64,000 nt of DNA from contig CP114484.1 in the NCBI GenBank assembly GCA_027186245.1, forward strand, positions 7,472,001-7,536,000, given 5' to 3'. Both the position numbers and the translations under genes were made by a program. The stretch comes from Coriaria nepalensis. Taxonomy: Eukaryota > Streptophyta > Magnoliopsida > Cucurbitales > Coriariaceae. Each line of letters begins with the position of its first letter. The first letter of the stretch is position 1. Of the stretch, positions 22,791 to 32,157 are shown one piece after another. The notes beneath the pieces were generated by a model that did not search any database, was not told where the DNA came from, and worked only from the letters and a program-made list of their open reading frames with translations.

Positions 22791-24480
22791 TGTGGGATTC
22801 TTATGATCAATGTGAGGGAGTGATTAAAGATGGTCGGCAGGAGGTTTTCTTTAGTTCTTTTGCCAAAGTGGTCGGGAAATTGAAAAATTGGAAAAAGTTG
22901 ATTAAATGGAGTAAAGAGTGCTTCCTAAATAACAGGAAATTGATTGAGGAATTGGGGAGAGAACTTGTGACCCTTCAAAATGACTCTCCCACTCTTGAAA
23001 ATATATGTAGTATTAAAGCTTTGGTTTCTAAGATTGATGAAGCTTGGCTTAGAGAAAAATAATATTGGTTTTGAAAATGCTAGAGTGAATTGGCTTGCAT
23101 ATGGTGATAGAACACTAGAATTTTTCATCTAACATTGCAGAATAATAGGCAAGGAAATAAATTTTTTAGACAAATTATTTTTAAGGGGATTGGCTCGATA
23201 ATACTTGTCAAATTAAAGAGGAATTTAAATATTTTAATGAGAATTTGTGTCAAACAAGTGGGGTTAGAAATTGGGGTTCCATTTTGGATTGTGTTCCTAA
23301 ATTGGTAGGGAAGGATAAACTTGATGCTCGGGTTAGTGAGCAAGAGATTGAAACGGTGGTCTTTCAAATGGGCCCTCTCAAAGCCACGGGTCCTGATGGG
23401 TTCAACGACTTTTTTTATCAAACCTAACAGAGTACTATTAAGTAAGGCCCTCTTTCAATGAGGAAAAATGTCAAAGGGAATTAAACCTATAAGGTTGTTG
23501 ATATTATTCTTATTCCTAAGGTTAAAGAGTCTGAGTTAGTCTCTTAATTCAGACCTATAAGCTTGTGCAGCTACAATTACAAGATTTGTTCCAAAATCTT
23601 AGTGAATAGGTTCAATCCCTTTGTTGAGTTCCTTATCTCTCAAAACCAAGGTGCCTTTATCCCAAAAAGGCAAATCCAGGACAATAATATTATGGCCCGG
23701 GAGGTTTTCCATCATATGAAATTAAAAAAGAAAGGTAATAAATTTGGGGTAACTCTTAAGATGGATATGATTAAAGCATTATGATAGGGTAAAGTAAGAT
23801 TCTTTAGAAGCTATCTTATTAAAAATGGGGTTTAATAAAAAAATAGATTCTATGGATATTAGAATATGTCTCTTCTGTCTCTTACTCCTTGGTCTTAAAT
23901 GGGAAACATTTCTATTTTATTGTCCCTTCTAGAGGGATTAGATAAGGGGATCCATTTTCCCCCTATCTCTTCCTACTTATGGCAGATGCGTTTGTTGTAT
24001 AGAAGGATGGAGAAAATTGTGCGAGATGGGGAAATCAAGGGACTTAAGCTAGGTAAACATTGCCCTATTCTATCCCATTTTTTCTTTGCCGACGATTCAC
24101 TATTTTTTGTTGAATTTCGAGAAGAGAATTGTAGAAGATTATTAGACTTAATTCAAAATCAATGTTTGGCTTCGGGTTATGGGATAAATTTGGAAAAATC
24201 TAGTGCAGTGTTTAGAGTGAGTTCTTCAAGTGAACAATTTTGGTACTTATATGGAAGCTTTTTCCTATTTAAAGAAAGAATCATAGCTAAGCTTAAATCT
24301 TGGAAGCATAAATTCCTTTCTTGTGGAGGACAAGAGGTGTTGATAAAAGCAGTTATGTTAGCAATTCATATTTGTGTTATGTCAAGCTTTAAATTTTCTT
24401 CTAAGAAGTTATGTAATGAGAATAATGGGAGTGTGGCCAAACTTTGGTGGGGCAAGTGAATGAAAAGAGGAAAATTCATT
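22790..24480 (+). pseudogene. LINE reverse transcriptase relic
   Basis: In order: ARVSEQEIETVVFQMGPLKA, TGPDGF (RT fingers), LISQNQGAFIPKRQIQDN, then FGVTLKMDMIKA (the K-x-D-M-x-K-A-x-D block, broken by a TGA). FFADDSLFFVEF carries the catalytic F-A-D-D box near 24,090, and YGINLEKSSAVF follows. At least four frames are used. Spacing between blocks is close to that of plant L1 elements, so deletions are small. Confidence 0.85.
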
Positions 24481-25178
24481 GGTTAGGTGGGAGAAGTTGA
24501 CAAAATCAAAATGGGATGGAGGTTTGGATTTTAGAGACTTAGGAGACTTTAATATAGCTCTTCTTACTTAACAATTTGAAGGTTGTATAACCAACCTAAT
24601 ACTCTTTGGCTGAAATTGTTAAAGGGTTTATACTTTCCTTTCTCTAATCTATAAGATGTTGGGAAGGGGGGGGCTAAGGCATCTGGAGCGTGGGCAGGTG
24701 GGCTTGTGGGAAGAGATGTTATTAAAAGAGACCTGGTCTGGAAAGTGGGGTGTGGGATATCAGTGGATATTTGTAGTGATAGGTGGATCCCTATTAACAG
24801 TTTTGAGCCTCTTGAATGTTCAATTAAGAAGCAAGTTGGTGATCCTACAAAGGTGAGTGAAATTATGAACTTTGGTAACATGAGTTGGAAGTTAGATAAT
24901 CTAAACAATTTAGTTCCTACAGAAGTTAAAGCAGCTATTTACTCTATTCATTTTCCTTTTACTAAGGAGGATGACAAACTTATATGGCCTTTGAGAGGTA
25001 ATAGAGCTTCCACAGTTAAATCGGGTTGTAGAAGCATTTCTCAGAAAAAGCCAGTCATTTCCAATAATAAGCTTTAGTCTCTTATTCAACTAGTAAAAAA
25101 ATCTGGAAATGGGTTTGGAATGTACTTGCTGCACCAAAAAAAATATCATTTCTTTGGAAAGCTTGCATAGGTGCCTTA

Positions 25179-25667
25179 TGTCACATGCGTAAAGTTCTAC
25201 TCCGTACTTAGACGCTTCATGCGACACTTGACACTAATCCAAATAACCAAGTCAAGCTAACCCAAACCTTGCCAAGAAGCTTACTAGAAGAACTTAAAAG
25301 AACACTTAAGTTAGAGAGTCTGAGAAAATGAATTGGTTCTTAATTCTTTGACGATTTACAAGTGAGGAGCGATTTACAAGTGAGGAGGGCTTCTCTTTAT
25401 ATAAACCCTCACTTTAGAATGAACGGTCAAGATCAATTCAATCTAATGGCGAAGATCTTCCTTCGATAAAATTCTATACAAATATCTACTCTTTTACAAG
25501 AGGCTAGAAGAATAAATAATATTCTAGAAAGTTCTTCAAGTATCTAGGAAACTCTAGAGAAGTCAAGAGAGGTCAATAAGTTTCTAGTATATTCTATAAG
25601 CCTCCATCATCCTCCATCTTTCGCCCATATATCTGTTCAGTCGGGCGTGATCGTGTAGTCTATAACA
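25179..25667 (-). repeat. 3' LTR of the nested gypsy element
   Basis: It begins on the plus strand with TGTCACATGCG and ends TATAACA. A purine-rich tract on the minus strand (25,668-25,681, AGGTGGGGGAGAG-type) adjoins it, as expected for a 3' LTR read on the minus strand. Shared blocks with the right copy include AAGCTTACTAGAAGAACTTA-like and CTCCATCATCCTCCATCTT-like text. Within it, GATTTACAAGTGAGGAG is duplicated (about 25,367-25,388). Confidence 0.88.
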
Positions 25668-25681
25668 CTCTCCCCCACCTA
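25668..25681 (-). other. Polypurine tract of the gypsy element
   Basis: The minus strand reads AGGTGGGGGAGAG directly against the 3' LTR end. Position and composition are those of a plus-strand primer. Confidence 0.75.
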
Positions 25682-25689
25682 TTCGGGCA

Positions 25690-27010
25690 ATGCCTTAATC
25701 GTCCACTCATACTCGAATCGCTCGACGCGATCTTTGAACTGCCATAATAAGTCTTCGTGCTCCCATCGAGGCTTACTATCTGGAACACCCTTTCATTGAA
25801 TGAGATACTTCTTATCACTCGGTACGCCTCGCTTCCTAATGATGAGAAGATACATGGGGATTTCTTCTACTTCTTTTTCGTAGGAAGTGAAAACCGTTGT
25901 TGGTGCCTAGTTTGACACTCATTGACTAAGCTCACCCTTGTCTTCATGATAAGGCTTCAAGAGGCTCACATGAAAAATCAGATGAATCCATATTTTTAAC
26001 AGTAACTCTAACTTGTAGGAGACCTTACCAACTAGTTGTATGATCTTGAACGGCTCCACATACCATCGTATCAACCCCTTATGAACAACCCTTAATGACT
26101 TGAATTGTTGAGGTAAGAGCTTCACCTAACTCAATCTCCCTTTTAAAATTCTACCACCCTTCACCTAAGATTGGCCTACTTCTGCCTTCATCAAGTGCGC
26201 ACAAGCCATAGCTATCTCTTCTTAGAGTCCTTTGGAAAATGTGTGCGTCATTAAACTCTTCCCTATGTAGCCCAATGCCACCATGTTTGGAGTCAACGGT
26301 TGATGGCCAATGGTAAGCTCAAATGGACTCTTCCCCGTCGACTCGCTCTGATGTAGGTTCTAGGAGAATTGTGCCATATCAAGAAACTTGGCCCAATCCT
26401 TTTGGTGGGTACTCACATAGTTCCACAAGTAAAGTATTAATAACTCGTTCATCCTCTCCATTTAGCCGTCGTTTTGAGAATGGATACACGTAGAGAAGTT
26501 CAAGTCTAAATCGAGCAACTTGAACAACTCAAGTCAAAAAAATCTCGGGGAACCGTGGATCCCGATCACTTACAATTATTTGGGGTACACCCCAAAGCTT
26601 CACCACATGCTTCAAAAATAAATAAGCCGTCTCACAGGTTGTGACATTGGAAGAGGTCAGAATAAACACCACAAACTTGGAGAATCGATCCACCACCCCA
26701 ACGATTGTCTCACATCCTTTTGACTTTGGGACACAAGTAATGAAGTCCATGGAGACACATTTCCACGTATGCTCCAAAATGGGAAGTGGCTCGCATAACT
26801 CCGCCGATTAGTGTAGATCCACCTTGTCTTGTTGGCACACAAGACAAGTCTTCACATAAGCTTCTATGTCATCACGCATATATGGCCAATAATATCCATC
26901 ATCAATGAGCGCTATAGTGTGATGCATTCCCGGATGACGCACCCATTTTGAGTCACGACACTCCTTAATGATCTCGCATTGGATATTTCCCCATCTTTCC
27001 AATGAATGAA
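25690..27010 (-). pseudogene. Gypsy integrase and chromodomain relic
   Basis: Minus-strand reading gives the zinc-binding part (WVRHPGMHHTIALIDDGYYW, YVKTCLVCQQDKVDLH), then the core (WKCVSMDFITCVPKSKG, IVGVVDRFSKFVVF, GVPQIIVSDRDPRF). A C-terminal part follows with VSYKLELLLKIWIHLIFHVS and LLKPYH. Last comes a chromodomain-like end (KKYLIQ, a stop, KGVPDSKPRWEHEDLLWQF), which places the element among chromoviruses. The core D-D pattern is recognisable, but stops occur, for example after FPEIFLT and inside the chromodomain. Confidence 0.88.
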
Positions 27011-27480
27011 GCAAATACCTTGTTCATTTGTGTGCAAAACGTGGTCGGTGCATTAGTGATTCTGAAAGGGATCATTAAGAACTCAGACGAGCCATAATGC
27101 GTCACGCAAGCGGTCTTCTTCTCATCTCCTTCCAATATTCAGACTTGCCAACACCCCGATCGCAAGTCTAGCTTAGAGAAGTAACTAGCATTCCCAAGTG
27201 GAACGAACAAGTCCTCTATGAGTTGAATCAGATAATTGTTCTTCACCGTGAGCATATTGAGTGTTCGACAGTCAATGCACAACCTCAATGATCTATCTGC
27301 TTTCTTCTAGAGTAACACGGGTGCACCATACATCTCATTGAGTTGCTTCAAGCATCTCATTGAGTTGCTTCTATAATTATGTTAACTCGGGTGGTGCTAT
27401 ACGGTAAGGCACCATGACTGGTGGTTTTGCTCTTTCAACCAATTCAAGCTTGTGATCCACCTCAATCCTAGGTGAAAGCT
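27010..27480 (-). pseudogene. Gypsy reverse transcriptase fragment, C-terminal half missing
   Basis: The minus strand reads QLNEMYGAPVLL, RLCIDCRTLNMLTVKNNYL, LDLRSGCWQV, KKTACVTHYGSSEFLM, then NAPTTFCTQMNKVF. This is the fingers and start of the palm. The catalytic YxDD box, thumb and RNase H domain that should follow are absent. The reading runs directly into the integrase zinc finger region at about 27,010, which implies an internal deletion of roughly 1 kb or more. Confidence 0.85.
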
Positions 27481-27529
27481 TCTTTAGGAGTTTTGGTGGC
27501 ATCACGTCTTGGAAGTCCACGAGCACCCC

Positions 27530-29370
27530 TTACATTGGAATCTCTTCTTCCTTAGATGGTTTTCCTTCATCTACCTTTAAGACTACAAGGTAGGTCTCTT
27601 CCTCTTGCTTCAACCCCTTGCAAAGTTTCATAGCTGACAACACCTTGGTCCTCAGCCGCATCTCTCTCAAGTCTACTACCGTGCAAAGAGAACTAGAATT
27701 CATAATTATAATGGAATAAGCATAAGGCATAAGATAAGCTTTTACATGATCTTGTCAACCTAGCCCGAGCACCACATTGTAGTCATCCATTGGAATGGTT
27801 GTGAATTTAACGTTTCCTAACCATTATTCCACCTAAGTCTTAGCATTGGCTAGCCCCATGATTGGCAATTCTTTTAAGTTGACCACTTTGATGTAGCCAC
27901 TTGCCTTGACTACTTTGAGACTAAGTTTTTCCGCAGCATCGGCCTTTCTGAAATTGTCGGATACTACAGAATCAACTAAAGTTTTGAGTTGTCTCTCTAC
28001 AACGTCTATACCGACATATATGGATCCCTTCTTTAGTACCTTAGATCCTTCGATGACCTTAGCCTTGAGTACACTAAGAAGTCGTAGCAACCCCATTCTT
28101 ATCTCTTCTTTTTTCCCATCCTCATCCCTTATGAGTGCGACAAGCTTAACTTTAGTCGAGCACTCTCGCATCATGTGTAAGCCATCACATAGGAAGCTCT
28201 TCAACGTTCTGGCGTTAGATGTCTCCCCAACACCTTTGCCACTACCCTTTCCTCCAAAGGGTTTACTTGCTCCCTCTTTACGATAGTTGTTAAAGCTTCC
28301 ATTGGTGGCTCCTCCACCTTTGCCCTTGTCATGCTTGTGACTACTCTTGGCCTTGTATTCTCACTTGAACTCGATCAAGCTTTCTGCCTTCTTTATTGCA
28401 GCTTTCAAAGTTTGGACACCCCTCATTTGCAACTCTTACTTTGCCCAAAGTTACAATCCTTATAGCAATGCGAACTTTGCTTCCTTTTCAAGTAGATCTG
28501 AAATCTCCAACATAATTTCTAAAAACTCTTTCACATAATCCGAAATAGTAGTTTTGCGAGTAAGGTGACAAAGTTTACCTCATGCTTCATCTTCGAGATT
28601 CTTAGGCCAGAAATGTGTTTTGAAGGCTTCTTTGAATTCATCCCATGCGGTTATCTCATAAAGACCCTTCTCTATGTCGCGTGCAACCTTAGCCACCATA
28701 ATGATGTGGTTTCAGCTAGATAGAGAGGAACAATGTCTAGCTTCGCCACATCATCTACCATCTTCATGTTCTTGAAATAAACCTCTATGTTCCATAGGAA
28801 ATTCTCTACTTCTTTCTCGTTCCTAGCACCCGCACAAGCCTTGGGTCAGGGTATGTCCACCTTAGGTGTGAAGCTAGAGGTGATCGTGCCATTCGTCACC
28901 GCCAATTTGCAGAGCGAGACATTCGCCTTGACGATATACATCCTTCCCTTGATTGTTTCCACCCTCTAATGCACTTCTGCTAGAGAGGTATCCATATTGG
29001 CTTTGAGAGCCCTCATCTCCTCTTGGGTTGTGGCAACAATCCTATTCATGGTTGTTTAAAAGTCTACTCGAAGACCTTCTCCTCGATCAGTAGTTTCCAA
29101 GTCTCCCACTTGTTTAACCACCTTCTCTACCGCAGTGCCTTGCCTAACCATGATATTCTCTAGCTTGAGAACACGGGCTTTCAATGATGCAAGGACATCT
29201 TGAGATTGAACTCGTTTTTACTTCCCTCCACCTTTGATATTCTCTCGCCTTGCCTCTCTCTCACTTGGATCGACAATGTTGGAACCGCTGCTAGTCATGT
29301 CTCCTACAAAAACTTCTCCCACACAAAGCTTTGGCAAGAACTTGAACCGTTTGCACCCTCATGTACGACA
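27530..29370 (-). pseudogene. Gypsy gag and protease relic
   Basis: Minus-strand pieces show a zinc-finger end (LCDGLHMMRECSTK), a linker, and a protease-like domain at 27,833-28,050 with KKGSIYVGIDVVERQLKTLV and DSVVSDNF, where D-S/T-G has become DSV. A spacer with VLSAMKLCKGLKQEEETY follows. Gag sequence continues upstream to about 29,200 in several frames (IVPLYLAETTSLWW-type text). It is not functional. Confidence 0.8.
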
Positions 29371-29372
29371 TT

Positions 29373-29385
29373 GGCTTTAATACCA
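29373..29385 (-). other. Primer-binding site, initiator tRNA-Met type
   Basis: The minus strand reads TGGTATTAAAGCC, the canonical TGGTATCAGAGCC with two transitions. It lies two bases from the 5' LTR, in the correct place for first-strand priming. Confidence 0.85.
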
Positions 29386-29387
29386 AC

Positions 29388-29838
29388 TATCACATGCATA
29401 AAATTTTACCCCGAACTTAGGCGTTTCATACGACACTTAACACTACTCCAAGTAACCAAGTTAGGCTAACCCGAATCCTGCCAAGAGGCTTACTAGAAGA
29501 ACTTAGAAGAACGCTTAAGCTAGAGAGTTTAAGAGAATTAATTTCTTCTTAATTCTTGGATAATTTACGAATGAGGAGGATTCCTCCTTATGAACCCCTA
29601 GGATGACCAAAATCAATTCGATCTAATAGCTAAGATCTACCTTTTAGAGAATTCTATACACAAATATAATCTTCTACAAAAAACTAAAAGAATGTACAAT
29701 ATTTTATAGAATTCTTTAAATATCTAGAAAACTCTAAAGAATTCAAGAGAGGTCTAGAATTCCATAAGCCTCCATCATTCTCCATCTTTTGCCCACATAT
29801 CTATTAAGCCGGGCGCCATCGGGTAGTCCGTGATTCTA
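29388..29838 (-). repeat. 5' LTR of the nested gypsy element
   Basis: It aligns by eye with 25,179-25,667 from TATCACATGCATAAA to GGGTAGTCCGTGAT. The TG start has changed to TA, and several short deletions make it about 40 bp shorter. The exact right end is uncertain by a few bases. Confidence 0.85.
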
Positions 29839-31080
29839 AGCTACTAGAGTCCTGCTGTGGAAGAGAAAATGTTTGCCTTCTCTAATCTGCCCCCATTGTA
29901 ACAAAGCTGAGGAATCTGTTGAACATATGTTAATCTTGTGTGATTGGGCTGCTTATGTCTGGTTTAGTGGCTCTCTAAGCCTGAAAATCAGAAAGGACAG
30001 TATTACTACTTTTGATAAGTGGATTCTTGAATGTTTAAATATTTATGGTTTTCTTAAAGATAAAGATTTGGGTACTTTGAGTATTCTTGCTGGCAGATCT
30101 AGATAGCAAGATGTGAGGCCACGATGGAGGGTGCTCCAATTAACTATTCCAAAACAACTTCAAAAATGAATGTAGCAGTAGATGAATTTTTTAACAGAAT
30201 CTCTCCATCTATGGTCTGTAAAAACTCTTCTTATGAGCATAGTAGGCTGACTGACCATTGGACTCCTCCAGAAGATGGTTGGGTGAAATTCAATTCCGAA
30301 GCGGCCCTTGATGTGGGTGGTGGGATTGCTGGTATGGGAATTGTGGCCAGAAATGCGAGGTGTGAGGTTGTTGCGGATGCTGGTATGTCTTCCTATGCTT
30401 GTTCTGCTCCTGTTGCCGAAGTTATGGCTTTAATTGAAGGCTGTTACAACTTGACTCTTGAAAAAGGTTTCAAAAATGTTATTTTGGAAGGCGATGCTTC
30501 GGTAGTTTATGGTCAGAATGAGAATGGATCTAGGAGTGGTGTTGACCGGATGGTTGATGATGTGCTGAAACCTTTTCTTATTAAAAAGAACTCCTTTGAA
30601 GGTTTGAAGCTCGTACTGATTCGAAGATCAGCAAATAAGGCTGTCAACTGGGTGGCCGCTAGATTCAAGCGAGAGATGAGCCCAGATAATGGTTGGGTCA
30701 CTGAACACCCCCCCCCCCCCTTCTTTGCGTTTGATTCTAGAAACTGATGCAAAAACCTGGATTGGTAAATATTGCCGATGATGCTTTTGGCGTTCCTGTT
30801 TTTTTCTGGTGGGAAGGTTTTTGATGCGGTTGGTATTGGGTGATTTTTCGGATGAGTTTCTCTACGGCTTTTTCTTGGTCAACTCTCTCGGGCGTTAAAG
30901 TGTGATCTCTGATCTTTTTTGGTATTTTAGGTGTTGTTTTATCTTTTTGTGGTTCTGGGCTTTCTGTTCGGCGTTTGTCTTTAGATTGGTTCTACTGTTG
31001 CTTTTGCTTTTGTATTAAGCGGGTCCTTGAGGCGGGCTTTTGTTTATTTTGCTTTATCTTTGTTCGGCTTCATGATCTAT
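29839..31080 (+). mobile_element. LINE 3' part: zf-RVT, RNase H and tail
   Basis: This resumes the LINE after the gypsy insertion. CLPSLICPHCNKAEESVEHM with the following LILCDWAAYVW is the zf-RVT motif, whose first half lies at about 25,050-25,178. The RNase H ORF follows, then about 330 bp of T-rich 3' sequence without coding signal. No clear poly(A) tail was found, so the 3' boundary is approximate. Confidence 0.85.
30124..30747 (+). pseudogene. LINE RNase H (RVT_3) domain ORF, 207 aa
   Basis: The longest open piece of the LINE. It contains DGWVKFNSEAALDVGGGIAG (normally KxNxDGA), GMGIVARNARCEVVADAG, APVAEVMALIEGCYNL, VILEGDASVVY (normally ExDs) and SANKAVNWVAARFKR, which is the plant RVT_3 RNase H order. 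The usual first aspartate has become Glu/Ala (NSEAA), so the catalytic set looks damaged even though the frame is open. A C13 run at about 30,710-30,722 encodes four prolines near its end. It is part of ORF2, not an independent gene. Confidence 0.85.
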
Positions 31081-31353
31081 TTTTTCTACTGTAGCAGGTG
31101 TTAAGATGCTACAATTAGCATTTAATTAAATAGTGAAAAAGGTCAACTTTCTATTGAAAGGAGTCTCATCTGTGTAACGTAAACAAACGTCTAACCAAAA
31201 TCAGGTTTTGACTTATTTTCCTGAAAAATCCAAGTTTAACTTTACAGAGTAGGAAATTAGGGAAGAAGAATAAAATCTCTCTACCGTTGAGACATGAGCC
31301 CCTAGTTAAATTATGTGGGAGTAAGATCTAGTAGAAGTAACTCCGAAAATTAA

Positions 31354-31699
31354 GGGTGTATTTGGTAATAATTTTTATATTTTGTAACTGAAAATTGAAT
31401 TTTTATAATCATTATAAAAATTCATGTCAGAGAACAAAAAATTCAATTTTTGAGATCCAAAACAGTTTGGCAAATGAAAAAAAGAGAAAGGAGAGTGTGC
31501 TATAGTGATAAAGCAACCAGAAAAATACAAAAATCGTTGCTAAAAACGGTGAAAACTAGTAAAACCGATTTCTGTATTTTGGTTTTTAGACTAAATTTTT
31601 TATTCATTTCAAAAAACATTTTTTTACTTTTCTATGACATAAAAACTATTGCCAAACAAAGACAAAAAAACGTTTTTCAAAACATTGCCAAGCATTCCC
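31354..31699. mobile_element. MITE of about 346 bp with terminal inverted repeats
   Basis: The left end GGGTGTATTTGGTAATAATT and the reverse complement of the right end, GGGAATGCTTGGCAATGTTT, are imperfect inverted repeats. Flanks read ATTAA on the left and TTTAAC on the right, consistent with a short TTAA/TAA-type target duplication. Inside there are A/T tracts and no gene. The GGG...TTTGG ends resemble Tourist (PIF/Harbinger) or hAT MITEs, and the superfamily is not settled. Confidence 0.65.
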
Positions 31700-32157
31700 T
31701 TTAACTGTTTTAACGAATTTTCAGTAAAACCGATAACATCGCTGCACAACACGTACTTATAAATCCAAAGTTCTCACCAGCAAGCAAAAAACAGGAAAGA
31801 GAAGAACCAAAAAAAAAAACCCTCTAATCAACTCGATAACACGGTTTTCATTCTTCATACGGTTTCAACTCAAAAAACACCGCATTAGTAGATGAAATGA
31901 AAAAAAAAACAATAAAGGAAGAAAAGAACACTACGAGGAAAATCTGGCAGAAATTTGCATATGAAAATGTCGCATAAACATGATAACTCCTCAAATTATA
32001 CCAACAAGAACCCATGGGTGAATTTCGTACGAGACCCACTTCTCCTTGATCTCTTCCTTATTGCATATACTTGTAATAGTGACAATTTCGAACTTGTAAC
32101 ATCTTTTTTTGAGGTTTATAAAAACAAAATGCATAGACTAAGAGTGGTTGGTAGCAG

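Larger units (their letters stand above)
20430..25178 (+). mobile_element. L1-type LINE, 5' and middle part (interrupted copy)
   Basis: A non-LTR element in plus orientation carries an ORF1-like region, an endonuclease, a reverse transcriptase and the start of a zf-RVT segment. It breaks at 25,178 in the phrase KISFLWKACIGAL and resumes at about 29,840 on the far side of an LTR element, with the zf-RVT cysteines and an RNase H domain. Stops and frameshifts are frequent, so the copy is dead. A stretch at about 21,480-22,200 reads poorly as LINE and may be the junction between ORFs or inserted DNA. Confidence 0.85.
25179..29838 (-). mobile_element. Chromodomain Ty3/gypsy LTR retrotransposon nested in the LINE
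   Basis: Two direct LTRs (25,179-25,667 and 29,388-about 29,838) flank an internal part of about 3.7 kb. On the minus strand the order is 5' LTR, PBS, gag, protease, partial RT, integrase, chromodomain, PPT, 3' LTR. The LTRs differ at many positions and in several indels, so insertion is not recent. The element interrupts LINE ORF2 within the zf-RVT region. Target duplication could not be settled because the right LTR end is diverged. All ORFs contain stops. Confidence 0.88.

Noticed and set aside
27906..28286. Plus-strand open frame of 126 codons
   Set aside because: It is antisense to the gypsy gag/protease relic on the minus strand, which has clear family motifs. The plus-strand translation has none.
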